A stretch of DNA of 28,263 bases, taken from Opitutales bacterium UBA2995. Lineage in GTDB: Bacteria > Verrucomicrobiota > Verrucomicrobiia > Opitutales > UBA2995. Where the stretch lies: assembly GCA_002346535.1 (NCBI GenBank), contig DDZZ01000054.1, positions 1-28,263 on the forward strand, in the 5' to 3' direction. This document shows positions 15,759 through 24,212 of this stretch, piece after piece; the stretch's first letter is position 1; the number at the start of each line of letters is the position of its first letter. The notes under the pieces were generated by a model that was given only the letters and a program-made list of their open reading frames with translations, made no database searches and had not been told where the DNA came from. The translations under genes and the position numbers were made by a program.

Positions 15759-16714
15759 CCGCCAACCTTTTCCTCCCAGAGTGCCTGTAGTCGCTCCAAG
15801 AAAAGACGACCTGAAGCAATGGCTTTGCCCGTGTTATGGATATTCCATCCATCGTTTTCCAAAAGCGAAGCGGTATCAAATCCAATAGCTGTATCCAGCT
15901 TTTGGTTACGTTCTAAAAAACGCAAGCTCGCCTCTAGCCCAAAGGAAGTTTCCAATATCGAAGATCCGATAATTTGGTCGCCTAAGTCGCTGGTCCAGTT
16001 ACCGAGCAGTCCGGGCTTGACAATCAGAGGGCCTGGCCAATGTCTCCAGCTCCTCAAAGAGCGAAGGCCGACAACCGATTCATCCAAGGCTACCGCAGTG
16101 GAATAGGGTTCAATCATTTCCAACATGCGATTTTCCAGCCCGGCGGCCAAAGGCTGTTCCAGGAAATCGACTGGCTTACCCTCTAACAAATCGAGCCATC
16201 TTATAAAATCGCCCTCCGAGAGACCTCCGTTTGCATCCAACCGCAACAATTGCCCTGGATTCAACTGATCGAAAATTCGATCCAACTGCTCAGATTCTTC
16301 TGAAAAGTTTGAGGCGCCAATTTTTAGCTTAAATGTCTCAAAGCCAGCCTGTTGTTTCTCCTCCAAAGCTCCGAAAGAATCCAATAGAGCGGCTATTTTA
16401 AAGGTCTTGACCGTACCTTCATTCATCCAATCGGCATTCGCGGCGGCAACCGCCCATTGGCAACAGAGGTAAGACTCGGGAATAGCCCTATCGACCGATC
16501 CACTTTTGGCCTGATTCTTGCACCATTCAAGCGCTTCATCAAAGGTCTCACTGCCAAACCAGGGAATCGGGGCAATCTCCCCAAAGCCTACCCAGCCATC
16601 GTCCTGACTCAGCCGGATGATGATACCTTCTCTGGTTTCCCAGGTTCCATGTGCAGTTGCCAAAGGCCGGACAAACTTGCGACGATAAGGCAAATACTCA
16701 AAACAACTTTTCAT
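15755..16714 (-). CDS. menC: o-Succinylbenzoate synthase
   Basis: This enolase-superfamily enzyme dehydrates SHCHC to o-succinylbenzoate in menaquinone synthesis. From ATG 16714 it is 319 residues, the expected size. Catalytic residues are visible in order: Lys in FKLKIG, metal ligands Asp in RLDANGG, Glu in FLEQPL and Asp in ALDESV, then Lys in IVKPGLLG. The ATG at 16714 begins MKSCFEYLPYRRKFVRPL, which matches family N-termini. The longer frame from 16801 would overlap the divergent guaB start and adds a hydrophobic stretch not found in relatives. It is coupled to menE by a 4-bp overlap. Confidence 0.92.
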   Translation of the reverse strand: MKSCFEYLPYRRKFVRPLATAHGTWETREGIIIRLSQDDGWVGFGEIAPIPWFGSETFDEALEWCKNQAKSGSVDRAIPESYLCCQWAVAAANADWMNEGTVKTFKIAALLDSFGALEEKQQAGFETFKLKIGASNFSEESEQLDRIFDQLNPGQLLRLDANGGLSEGDFIRWLDLLEGKPVDFLEQPLAAGLENRMLEMIEPYSTAVALDESVVGLRSLRSWRHWPGPLIVKPGLLGNWTSDLGDQIIGSSILETSFGLEASLRFLERNQKLDTAIGFDTASLLENDGWNIHNTGKAIASGRLFLERLQALWEEKVGG

Positions 16715-16790
16715 TAAAAATTCTGAAATGCCGCACTTTATAGAAAAAAGAAAAATTTGACACCCGGAATTTAAGAAATGAAAAACGACC

Positions 16791-18359
16791 ATGGAAAACA
16801 TGAAGCATCCGCTGGACGCGGAGTACTACCTTCCGCCTGATCAATTTTTCCAGCAAAACGCACCAACAGGGTTGACCTACGACGATGTCTCTCTGGCTAC
16901 CCGCTACTCTGAGATTCTGCCCCGGCAAACCAATCTGGAGACAAAACTTTCTGAGAGTCTTACCCTCCAGATCCCCATATTGTCGGCGGATATGGATACA
17001 GTTACCGAAGCTGAAATGGCAGTGGCGATGTCCCTCAATGGCGGAATGGGCATCATCCATTTCAACATGGACAATAAAAACCAGGTCAAACAGGTGGCCC
17101 GAGTGAAGCACCATATCCATGGCCTAATTCAGGAACCGGTTACCATTTCTCCGGATAAACAGGTAGGGGATGTGTTGAACATCATTGCTCAAAAGAATTT
17201 CAATTTCCGTACTTTTCCGGTGATTAAGGACAATGGCAAATTAATGGGCCTGCTTTCCGGTTCGGTAGTCCGGGAACGATACCGGGACATCGCAGCTACC
17301 AAAGCGATGACGCCGAGGGAGCAGTTATATACACTAAACGAAAGTAACCTCGGCGACGATCCCATTGCCGCCGCTGATAAATTCTTCGATGAAAATATAG
17401 GTATCCATAAGATCCTGGTAGTAGACGATGAGGACAACCTGAAGGGACTCTTCACTTTAAGTGATGTAGAGCAGATAACCTCCGAAAAAACCTCTCAGCT
17501 AAAGCCAAGCCGGGATTCAAACTTTCGTCTGCTTGTAGGCGCAGCAGTCTCTGCGATGCGCAAAAAGGACGGAGCTATCGACAGAAGCGCAACACTCGAT
17601 CATATCGAGAATCTGGTCGAAGAAAACGTAGATGCAATCGCCGTCTCTTCGGCCCACGCTCACACCCTGGGAATGGGCCAGGTCGTCAAATTGATTAGGG
17701 AGGCCTTCCCGGATATGACTATAATCGCGGGAAATGTCTCAAGTGCTGCCGGAGTGCAATTCCTGGCCGGTTGCGGGGCAAATGCTGTCAAGGTAGGCCA
17801 AGGACCGGGCTCAATCTGCACAACCCGGCTTGTAGCCGGAGTCGGCATACCTCAATTGACAGCCATCTATGTGGCCTGCAAGGAGGCGGAAAAAATGGGC
17901 GTAAAGATTGTAGCCGATGGAGGGATTACAAAATCAGGAGACATGGTAAAGGCCCTGACAATGGCGGATGCGGTCATGTTGGGTAGCTTACTTGCCGGAT
18001 GCCGGGAAAGCCCTGGGGAAATCATTGAGATAAATGGGCACGTCTATAAGCAATACCGGGGCATGGGTAGCCATGCCGCAATGAAGGAAGGATCGGCAGC
18101 ACGCTACGGTCACGAAAAGGCAAACATAGGCATGAAGGTGGCTGCTGAAGGCATTGAGGCCTTGAAAGAGCTGTCGGGGCCAATTGATAAAATCCTGGGT
18201 GATTACGTAGGTGGAATTCAATCAGGCATGGGCTACTTAGGAGCTCCAACTATTGCAGACCTGCATCGCCGGGCACGCTTCATGAGGATTTCGCAAGCTG
18301 GGCAACGTGAATCCACGACCCACGATGTCATAGAGATAAAGGCCCCTAAAGAAAACTAG
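16791..18359 (+). CDS. guaB: IMP dehydrogenase
   Basis: It oxidises IMP to XMP with NAD, the committed step of GMP synthesis. The 522-residue protein has the TIM-barrel N-terminus LTYDDVSLATRYSEILP, two CBS domains (about 113-230), the catalytic-cysteine loop GPGSICTTR (Cys343), VADGGI, MLGSLLAG, YRGMGS and the flap Arg-Tyr (AARYGHE). Near residue 286 the usual D(T/S)AHGH motif reads SSAHAH, so the conserved Asp that normally contacts NAD is Ser. ALTMADAVML is one residue shorter than the usual ALAAGADAVML. It is divergent from menC and is followed by purA. The first ATG (16791) was chosen; MKHPLDAEYY three codons later is an alternative. Confidence 0.93.
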   Translation: MENMKHPLDAEYYLPPDQFFQQNAPTGLTYDDVSLATRYSEILPRQTNLETKLSESLTLQIPILSADMDTVTEAEMAVAMSLNGGMGIIHFNMDNKNQVKQVARVKHHIHGLIQEPVTISPDKQVGDVLNIIAQKNFNFRTFPVIKDNGKLMGLLSGSVVRERYRDIAATKAMTPREQLYTLNESNLGDDPIAAADKFFDENIGIHKILVVDDEDNLKGLFTLSDVEQITSEKTSQLKPSRDSNFRLLVGAAVSAMRKKDGAIDRSATLDHIENLVEENVDAIAVSSAHAHTLGMGQVVKLIREAFPDMTIIAGNVSSAAGVQFLAGCGANAVKVGQGPGSICTTRLVAGVGIPQLTAIYVACKEAEKMGVKIVADGGITKSGDMVKALTMADAVMLGSLLAGCRESPGEIIEINGHVYKQYRGMGSHAAMKEGSAARYGHEKANIGMKVAAEGIEALKELSGPIDKILGDYVGGIQSGMGYLGAPTIADLHRRARFMRISQAGQRESTTHDVIEIKAPKEN

Positions 18360-18466
18360 TTTCTTGGGTTCCTGGTGAACGACATTAAGTTTTTTTATTT
18401 ACTAGAAAGTAGTGAGAAGCTATCCCTGCTCGGGTTTTTCAAATCGCGTGACTAGGATTCTTTGAC

Positions 18467-20080
18467 ATGGCGACCGCACCATTCACCAGTAAAATAATTG
18501 CCGACACCGGAATAAGCTTCGGGGATGAGGGCAAAGGGAGGCTCATTTACGAAATCATAGATGAACTCAAACAAGCCACCGGAATGGAGAGTCCCGTCGA
18601 GGTGGTACTGAAAGTAAACGGTGGAGCCAATTCCGGTCACACTGCCGGCGGATTAAAGCTGAATCTATTGCCAGCAGGCGTAATTGAAAAAAGTGTTCCC
18701 TTCCTGGCCGTCGGTTCGGGCGTAGTAGCTGATCCGAGAAAATTTCTTTGGGAGGCCAAACCGCTGGAAGCCCGAGGGTATCAAATCCTGGAACGACTGG
18801 CCATCGACGAACGCACCATGGTATCGGATCTGAGCCACCGTCTGTTGGACCTGGCTAATGAATATTATCGATCACACATTCTTGGAGAAGAGCCTCGCGG
18901 ATCGACAGGACGGGGCATATCGCCGGCTTTTCAAGATGAAACAGGGCAATGGCAGATCAGTTATTCAATCTTTCGCGGATCGAAAGAAGATTTTAGAAAG
19001 AAACTTCAACAAAAGTGCGACCGGGCAGCCAGGATCATCGAACACGTATACGAGCTACCGGAAAATCGATGGCCGCACCTGTTTGATATTCTGACCAAGG
19101 GTGAGATGCGGGCCAATCAGGAAAGCATCGAAGCCGGCATCTTTGGAGCAGCGGAATTTGACTTCCGTGTATTTCGGGACGAAAAACCCTTCTCCATAAA
19201 TGTCGACCATCTCGTGGATGTATATTGGGATGCCGGATGTAAATTAGTCGACACAGTCACCGATATCCGGGAATTGGCTCTCAAAGCGCTGGATCGGGGT
19301 AAATATATTCTGGGCGAATTCGGACAGGCCTACTGGCTGGACAAACGGCAAGGCTTCAGCCCAAACGTGACGGGATCACATAGTTTTTCATCAGAAATTT
19401 TTAACTCGGCCGGTATTCCCGTTCAAAAAGTACACACCATTGGCGTAGCCAAAGCCTACGATACTAAAGTCGGCACCCATCTCTTTTTAACTCAATTTCC
19501 AGAAGAGGATACTTTGGGAAACTGGCTCAAAAAATTGGAATTTGGCACATCTACCGGCAGACAAAGAATGGTGGGCTGGTATGATGCGGTAGAAAAAGGC
19601 GACGCCCTCCGCTATGGAGGATTTCAGGATTTGGCCATTAACAAGTTGGATGCTTTGAGCCACAATGCTGAATGGTCTGGAAAGCTAAAGATTTGCGTCG
19701 CTTACCAGGACTTTAGAGACACACGGGTGAATCATGTGCCCAGGGACGACGCTTACCGCTCGGAGCTTAAACCTATCTACGAGGAATACGACGGATGGTC
19801 TGAAGATATCTCAGACGTTCGAAGGTTTTCTAAACTTCCTATCCAAGCCCAGCGTTACGTAGCGGGAATGGTAAAGGCTACTTGCGACGTGGCTTACGAA
19901 AAAAACTATCCTACCGATCCAGTGAATCTGAGGTATATTGGAGTGGGCCCCGATCCAGAGCAAATTATCAAAGATGTTCCTGAAACAAGGGACTTATTGA
20001 AGATGTTAACAACCCGGTTGAAGCGTAGCAATAAGATTCAGGGTAAATCCTGCAAAGCAGAACCGGATTCCGACTCCTGA
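18467..20080 (+). CDS. purA: Adenylosuccinate synthetase, divergent long form
   Basis: It condenses IMP and aspartate, using GTP, to adenylosuccinate, the first step from IMP to AMP. Family features are present: FGDEGKGR (usual GDEGKGK) with the catalytic Asp, NSGHT with the catalytic His, LLPAGVI, STGRGISPAF, EFGQAYWLD (usual EGAQG), AYDTKVGTHLF, TSTGRQRMVGWYD, the guanine-recognition NKLD and GVGPDPEQI. At 537 residues it is about 100 longer than typical PurA (about 430), mainly through a central expansion around residues 150-265 and a basic C-terminal tail. It follows guaB, so the two IMP branch enzymes are paired. Its last 43 bp overlap the convergent folC end. Confidence 0.82.
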   Translation: MATAPFTSKIIADTGISFGDEGKGRLIYEIIDELKQATGMESPVEVVLKVNGGANSGHTAGGLKLNLLPAGVIEKSVPFLAVGSGVVADPRKFLWEAKPLEARGYQILERLAIDERTMVSDLSHRLLDLANEYYRSHILGEEPRGSTGRGISPAFQDETGQWQISYSIFRGSKEDFRKKLQQKCDRAARIIEHVYELPENRWPHLFDILTKGEMRANQESIEAGIFGAAEFDFRVFRDEKPFSINVDHLVDVYWDAGCKLVDTVTDIRELALKALDRGKYILGEFGQAYWLDKRQGFSPNVTGSHSFSSEIFNSAGIPVQKVHTIGVAKAYDTKVGTHLFLTQFPEEDTLGNWLKKLEFGTSTGRQRMVGWYDAVEKGDALRYGGFQDLAINKLDALSHNAEWSGKLKICVAYQDFRDTRVNHVPRDDAYRSELKPIYEEYDGWSEDISDVRRFSKLPIQAQRYVAGMVKATCDVAYEKNYPTDPVNLRYIGVGPDPEQIIKDVPETRDLLKMLTTRLKRSNKIQGKSCKAEPDSDS

Positions 20081-21330
20081 CCTGTCAGACGCGCCAAAAC
20101 TTCTCCCAACAGATAAATGGAACCGGTAACCACTATGGTGTCTCCGGGTTGCCCGATAGAACAGGTCTGTTCATCAGGGAAAAGCATTTCCTTGGTAGTG
20201 TTGTTCACTGGAAAACCGGATTGAAGAGGCAGGTATCTACGGAGAACTCCGAATGTCGCAGCCCTGGGCTGTTGCGGTTCCAACAAGAACAGTCCCCGAG
20301 CGTGTTTGGCTACCACGGGCATGAGATATCGCGCACGAAACTCTCCCAACGTACCGGCGACAATCCATGGCTTCTGCCCTAGCTCTGCCACGAGGGAGGC
20401 TAGGTTTTCATCGAGGAAATGCGAACCTTCCGGATTGTGGGTTGCATCCAGAATAAGCTCCCTTCCGCATGACAAGGATAAACTCTCCCAGCGGGCGGGC
20501 CAATCGACAGACTGTAAGGCATTTTCTGGCACAGATCGCAGATCTGGGAATTGACTTTCGACTGCACGGCATGCCGTTATGGCGGTAGCGGCATTCCAGC
20601 TTTGGAAAGTACCAAACAAATTAGTGGAAGGATATTTTTCCAGATCGTCGCCAAAATTTTCTTGGACGGAAATCAATTGGGAATTTTTACCAGCGGCAAT
20701 GTCACCAATGACATGCATGCAAACTTCGGGCACCCGTCCTATTACCACCGGCTTACCCGGCTTGATGATTCCTGCTTTTTCGCCAGCTATTTTTTCGACG
20801 GTATCTCCCAAAATTCGTGTGTGCTCCAGGCCAATTGAGGTGATTATCGAAAGGAGAGGATCTATGACATTGGTCGCATCCAGTCGACCGCCCAAACCCG
20901 TTTCAACAATACCAATATCCACTTCCTGCTGATGGAAATACAAAAAGGCCATAGCAGCCATTAACTCAAAAAACGTGGGGTGATCATCCCAAATATCTTT
21001 ACTGACCACTTTTGCGTGAAAATCCAACTCCTTCACCAATTCAATAATTTCATCCTTGGAGATCATTTCCCGGTTAACCTGTATCCGCTCGCCCAAAAAC
21101 ACTAAATGCGGGGAAGTGAACAATCCTGTTCGATAACCAGCAGAACGAAATATATGTTCCAACATGGCTGCGGTAGACCCCTTGCCGTTTGTACCGGCGA
21201 TGTGGATAATTGGATAGGACAGATCGGGACGACCTAGAACATCGATGAATTTAGCCATACGATCGATTCCATAAGTCGAACCTTTGTTCCGTAGGCTAAA
21301 GAGATAATCTCTGGTATGGGAGAAATTCAC
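20038..21330 (-). CDS. folC: Folylpolyglutamate synthase / dihydrofolate synthase
   Basis: This Mur-ligase-family enzyme adds glutamate to folates, and often to dihydropteroate. The 430-residue protein has the ATP-binding P-loop IAGTNGKGSTAAM (46-52 core), TSPHLV, ERIQVN, ETGLGGRLDATNV, EHTRILGDT, EKAGIIKPG, LILDATHNPEG and TGSIYLLGE. All are standard FolC blocks. The start is a GTG at 21330; MNFSHTRDYLFSL fits the family N-terminus, and no Shine-Dalgarno is visible. It lies 42 bp after accD on the same strand, and the accD-folC order is also known in other bacteria. Its 3' end overlaps purA convergently by 43 bp. Confidence 0.94.
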   Translation of the reverse strand: MNFSHTRDYLFSLRNKGSTYGIDRMAKFIDVLGRPDLSYPIIHIAGTNGKGSTAAMLEHIFRSAGYRTGLFTSPHLVFLGERIQVNREMISKDEIIELVKELDFHAKVVSKDIWDDHPTFFELMAAMAFLYFHQQEVDIGIVETGLGGRLDATNVIDPLLSIITSIGLEHTRILGDTVEKIAGEKAGIIKPGKPVVIGRVPEVCMHVIGDIAAGKNSQLISVQENFGDDLEKYPSTNLFGTFQSWNAATAITACRAVESQFPDLRSVPENALQSVDWPARWESLSLSCGRELILDATHNPEGSHFLDENLASLVAELGQKPWIVAGTLGEFRARYLMPVVAKHARGLFLLEPQQPRAATFGVLRRYLPLQSGFPVNNTTKEMLFPDEQTCSIGQPGDTIVVTGSIYLLGEVLARLTGQESESGSALQDLP

Positions 21331-21372
21331 GGTAGGATCGAAAGAGCCCTGAACGACTGTTGAGTGCCAAAC

Positions 21373-22227
21373 TTATCCGGCCTGTTCGGCTGACCACAAG
21401 ACGGAGAAAAAAGTTTTGAGCCGGTCGCGCAATTCCTGTCGAGGAACGATTTGATCGATCAATCCATGCTCTAGCAGAAACTCAGCGGTCTGAAATCCCT
21501 TAGGCAATTCTTCCTTGGTAGTCTCTTTAATAACTCGTGCTCCGGCAAATCCGATGAGTGCACCCGGCTCGGCAATGATTAAGTCACCCAAGGAAGCGAA
21601 GCTTGCCATTACGCCGGCGTAAGTCGGATTTGTGAGCACAGATAAATAAGGCAGCTTTGCTTTTGCCAATCGTGCCAAAGCAGCGCTCGTCTTGGCCATT
21701 TGCATCAGGCTGAGTATTCCTTCCTGCATCCGTGCGCCACCGGACGCACAAATTGTCACACAAGGCACTTTACGGTCCGTGGCCCGTTCGATGCTGCGAG
21801 TAATTTTTTCTCCAACAACCGCCCCCATACTGGCGCCAATAAATCGGAAATCCATCACCGAAATTTCAACAGGCAGATCCAGGATATTGCCGGAGCCACT
21901 GATCACCGCATCGGTTAATTTCGTTTTTTTGCGGTAAGTATCCAAACGATCCGAGTAAGCCTTCTTGTCTTTAAAGGACAAGGGATCCACAGAAGTAAGT
22001 TCGGCATCCCACTCTTTGAAGGTGCCTTCATCGAGGAGAGATTCGATGCGGGTCGGCGCATCCATAGGGAAATGGTAACCGCTTTTAGGCGCTACAAGCA
22101 AGTTTTGCTCAAGCTCCTTGTTATAGATGAGATCGCCGGTGATTGGATCTTTAGTCCAAAGTCCTTGCGGAATATCCTTCTTTTTGACGGTAACCGTCGA
22201 GTATTTTGGCTTACTAAAAAGCGGCAT
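21373..22227 (-). CDS. accD: Acetyl-CoA carboxylase carboxyltransferase subunit beta, zinc ligands lost
   Basis: It pairs with AccA to transfer carboxyl from biotin to acetyl-CoA, making malonyl-CoA for fatty acid synthesis. The 284 residues cover the full core: SLLDEGTF, MDFRFIGASMGAVVGEKI, ASGGARMQEG, LMQMAKTSAALA, PYLSVLTNPTYAGVMASFA and GALIGFAGARVI. In most AccD proteins the N-terminus binds zinc through two CxxC pairs. Here the aligned segment WTKDPITGDLIYNKELEQNL then LVAPKSGYHF has Asp27, Thr30, Ala46 and Ser49 in place of all four Cys, while surrounding residues stay conserved. The gene is otherwise intact, so this is adaptation rather than decay. accA is not in the window. Confidence 0.94.
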   Translation of the reverse strand: MPLFSKPKYSTVTVKKKDIPQGLWTKDPITGDLIYNKELEQNLLVAPKSGYHFPMDAPTRIESLLDEGTFKEWDAELTSVDPLSFKDKKAYSDRLDTYRKKTKLTDAVISGSGNILDLPVEISVMDFRFIGASMGAVVGEKITRSIERATDRKVPCVTICASGGARMQEGILSLMQMAKTSAALARLAKAKLPYLSVLTNPTYAGVMASFASLGDLIIAEPGALIGFAGARVIKETTKEELPKGFQTAEFLLEHGLIDQIVPRQELRDRLKTFFSVLWSAEQAG

Positions 22228-22242
22228 GGTAACAAATTATCC

Positions 22243-22446
22243 ATGTCCAAGGACCAAAATGTCAATACGTTGGACACCTCCCTTTTTGGTCACTTTAGCG
22301 CAGGCAATGAGGAAGATCGGCCCGAAATATTTTTGAAGGAGCTCTCAGACTCAACGGCCTCACTCGTTATGACGAAATTGCGCGGGGATACCAAATCCAG
22401 GAATGAACGACCAAAACTACCGATGTCGACGGATGACGGCATCTAG
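22243..22446 (+). CDS. Hypothetical short ORF (67 aa)
   Basis: A 67-codon frame opens at ATG 22243, 15 bp from the divergent accD start, and overlaps the end of the convergent membrane-protease gene by 4 bp. The product starts MSKDQNVNTLDTSLFGHFSA and is polar, mildly acidic in the middle and basic near the end. It has no signal peptide, membrane segment or motif I recognise. Part of another frame (LTRYDEIARGYQ) also looks protein-like, so this could be a sixth decayed gene rather than a real small protein. No Shine-Dalgarno. Confidence 0.3.
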   Translation: MSKDQNVNTLDTSLFGHFSAGNEEDRPEIFLKELSDSTASLVMTKLRGDTKSRNERPKLPMSTDDGI

Positions 22447-23435
22447 ATTTCGAATCTTTTCTGCTGACGTGGTTTGTAAAAAAGAGACAGGAAAACGGCA
22501 AAAATAAGCAGAGAAAACGTACAAAAGTACCCATCTAAAAGCCGGTAAGATCCCCACCATTCCGCAGCAAGCTCTTCGTCCGTACGCAAAGCGATTTTGC
22601 TAATCCACAACACGGAGGTCACCCAGCCTGCGTGCAACCCGATCGCGGCCCAGAGGGATTTGGTACGCATAAAAACAATCGTCAATGTAACCCCGACCAA
22701 GCTGAGATTCAAAAAAAGAACTAGGTCAAAATTGTAGACAATCCCTATAATTACATACCAACCGACAATCAGCCCATCCATTAACTGAACTTCCTCGGGC
22801 GGTGTTGAAAAGTCCCAGAGGCCTACCGGATTCTTGAAATGCAAATAAGCAAAAAATAAGGAGGACAAAACGATGCTGAACAGCGGTGCAAATGCCGTGT
22901 AGAACATCCGGAAAAACAAGCCCCTGAATACCACCTCTTCAATAGACCCAATTGCAAAGGCGGAGAGGAATGATAAGACTAGTCCGATCAAAAGGGTTCC
23001 AAACGATAAAGAAGGCTGAAATTGGACATGTCCCAAAGCAGTTAACAATCCGAAAACGCAAGTCGCCCAAATCAACCCAGCCAGGTACCATCTTAAAAAA
23101 TTGGAATGCCAAGAGAAGGTACTGCGATACCCCAATTTAATTGCCGAAAACATATGGCACTTGGCGAACATCCAAGGAAGCGACAAAAGCAGAAAGAGGT
23201 ATCTGCCCCGGTCGTAATATTCCGGAAACGGTTTTCCTGTCAGGTACTCCGTTACGGAATTCGGAAAGGAGGCCTGAATTGCGAATACCAATTTGTAAGC
23301 AAGAGGGCTAACAAGGCCTGCGAGCAAATGAAATAGGACAAAAGCTATCAGCAAAATCTTGAGTCCTCGCATGCTATATTGGAATTCATCCATATTGAAC
23401 AGCATGTGATAGCTATCTCTGGAAAATGCTGACAT
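22443..23435 (-). CDS. CPBP-family intramembrane metalloprotease
   Basis: This 330-residue polytopic membrane protein has about eight hydrophobic segments. It carries the CPBP/ABI (Rce1-like) motifs: EEVVFRG (Glu166, Glu167, Arg171), FAYLHF (His199) and a later GLHAGW. These residues bind metal and act in proteolysis or CAAX processing in characterised relatives; the substrate here is unknown. The first ATG (23435) is used; MDEFQYSMRGLKILL at 23393 is a plausible later start directly before the first membrane helix. It follows truA on the same strand by about 33 bp. Confidence 0.85.
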   Translation of the reverse strand: MSAFSRDSYHMLFNMDEFQYSMRGLKILLIAFVLFHLLAGLVSPLAYKLVFAIQASFPNSVTEYLTGKPFPEYYDRGRYLFLLLSLPWMFAKCHMFSAIKLGYRSTFSWHSNFLRWYLAGLIWATCVFGLLTALGHVQFQPSLSFGTLLIGLVLSFLSAFAIGSIEEVVFRGLFFRMFYTAFAPLFSIVLSSLFFAYLHFKNPVGLWDFSTPPEEVQLMDGLIVGWYVIIGIVYNFDLVLFLNLSLVGVTLTIVFMRTKSLWAAIGLHAGWVTSVLWISKIALRTDEELAAEWWGSYRLLDGYFCTFSLLIFAVFLSLFYKPRQQKRFEI

Positions 23436-23468
23436 TGATCGTGTCTTTTTAAAATAGTGAGCCCAACT

Positions 23469-24212
23469 TTAATTGTAGTAAACCTTTTCCAAAAACAATC
23501 CCCGGGGTCCAGCCGTAACTACATCCTTAGTTCTGGTGCGCGAATTCAAAATGGATCGAAACTCTTCGGGACTGAGTTTCCCTTGGCCAACACGTAAGAG
23601 AGCCCCGGTGAGGGACCGCACCATTTTATATAGGAATCCGCTGGCTTCAAACGTGAGCCTCAACCGCTTGCCTCGACCGGATAATTGAAAGGCCCGAAAA
23701 TCCTTAACCGGATGTCCCTTATCCGGATCCGCTCCATTTTCGGCGGAAAATGCGGAGAAATCATGACCCCCCAACAAGAAATCGCCGGCAGATCGCATAA
23801 CCTGCACGTTCAGCTGGTAAGGTATGCTCAGGCAGTACCGCGTTTCGAACGGATCTGCCTGTCCTAGAAAAATCCGGTAATGGTACCGTTTAGCCAGGGC
23901 AGAATACCGGGCATGAAATTCCTTGTCCACCAAGCAGGTCGATTGAATCCGGATGCTAAGAGGAAGCTGAGCACCCAGTGCAGCAGTAAGCTTTCTGCCT
24001 CCATGCTTCCAATCGGAATCAAAGTGAAAGACCTGAGCCATGGCATGTACACCCGCATCGGTCCGACCGCTCCCATGGATACGAACATCCGCCTTGAGAA
24101 TTCTAGCCAAGGCAGCCTCTATGATATCCTGAACGGAATCGTGGCTCGGCTGGCTTTGCCACCCAGTAAAGGAAGTGCCATCATAAGCACATACACATTT
24201 CCAGCGCTTCAT
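23469..24212 (-). CDS. truA: tRNA pseudouridine(38-40) synthase
   Basis: It isomerises uridines 38-40 of the anticodon stem-loop in many tRNAs. The 247 residues are the family length. The catalytic Asp lies in GSGRTDAGVHA (Asp52). Other family blocks are AYDGTSFTGWQSQP, FHARYSALAKRYHYRI, GHDFSAFSA and FLYKMVRSLTGALLRVG. The start overlaps the ruvX stop as ATGA, so translation is probably coupled. No sign of decay. Confidence 0.95.
   Translation of the reverse strand: MKRWKCVCAYDGTSFTGWQSQPSHDSVQDIIEAALARILKADVRIHGSGRTDAGVHAMAQVFHFDSDWKHGGRKLTAALGAQLPLSIRIQSTCLVDKEFHARYSALAKRYHYRIFLGQADPFETRYCLSIPYQLNVQVMRSAGDFLLGGHDFSAFSAENGADPDKGHPVKDFRAFQLSGRGKRLRLTFEASGFLYKMVRSLTGALLRVGQGKLSPEEFRSILNSRTRTKDVVTAGPRGLFLEKVYYN

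Noticed and set aside
16757..16762. TTGACA upstream of guaB as a -35 box
   Set aside because: No -10-like hexamer lies at 16-18 nt spacing, and it is only about 29 nt from the start codon; the match is probably chance.
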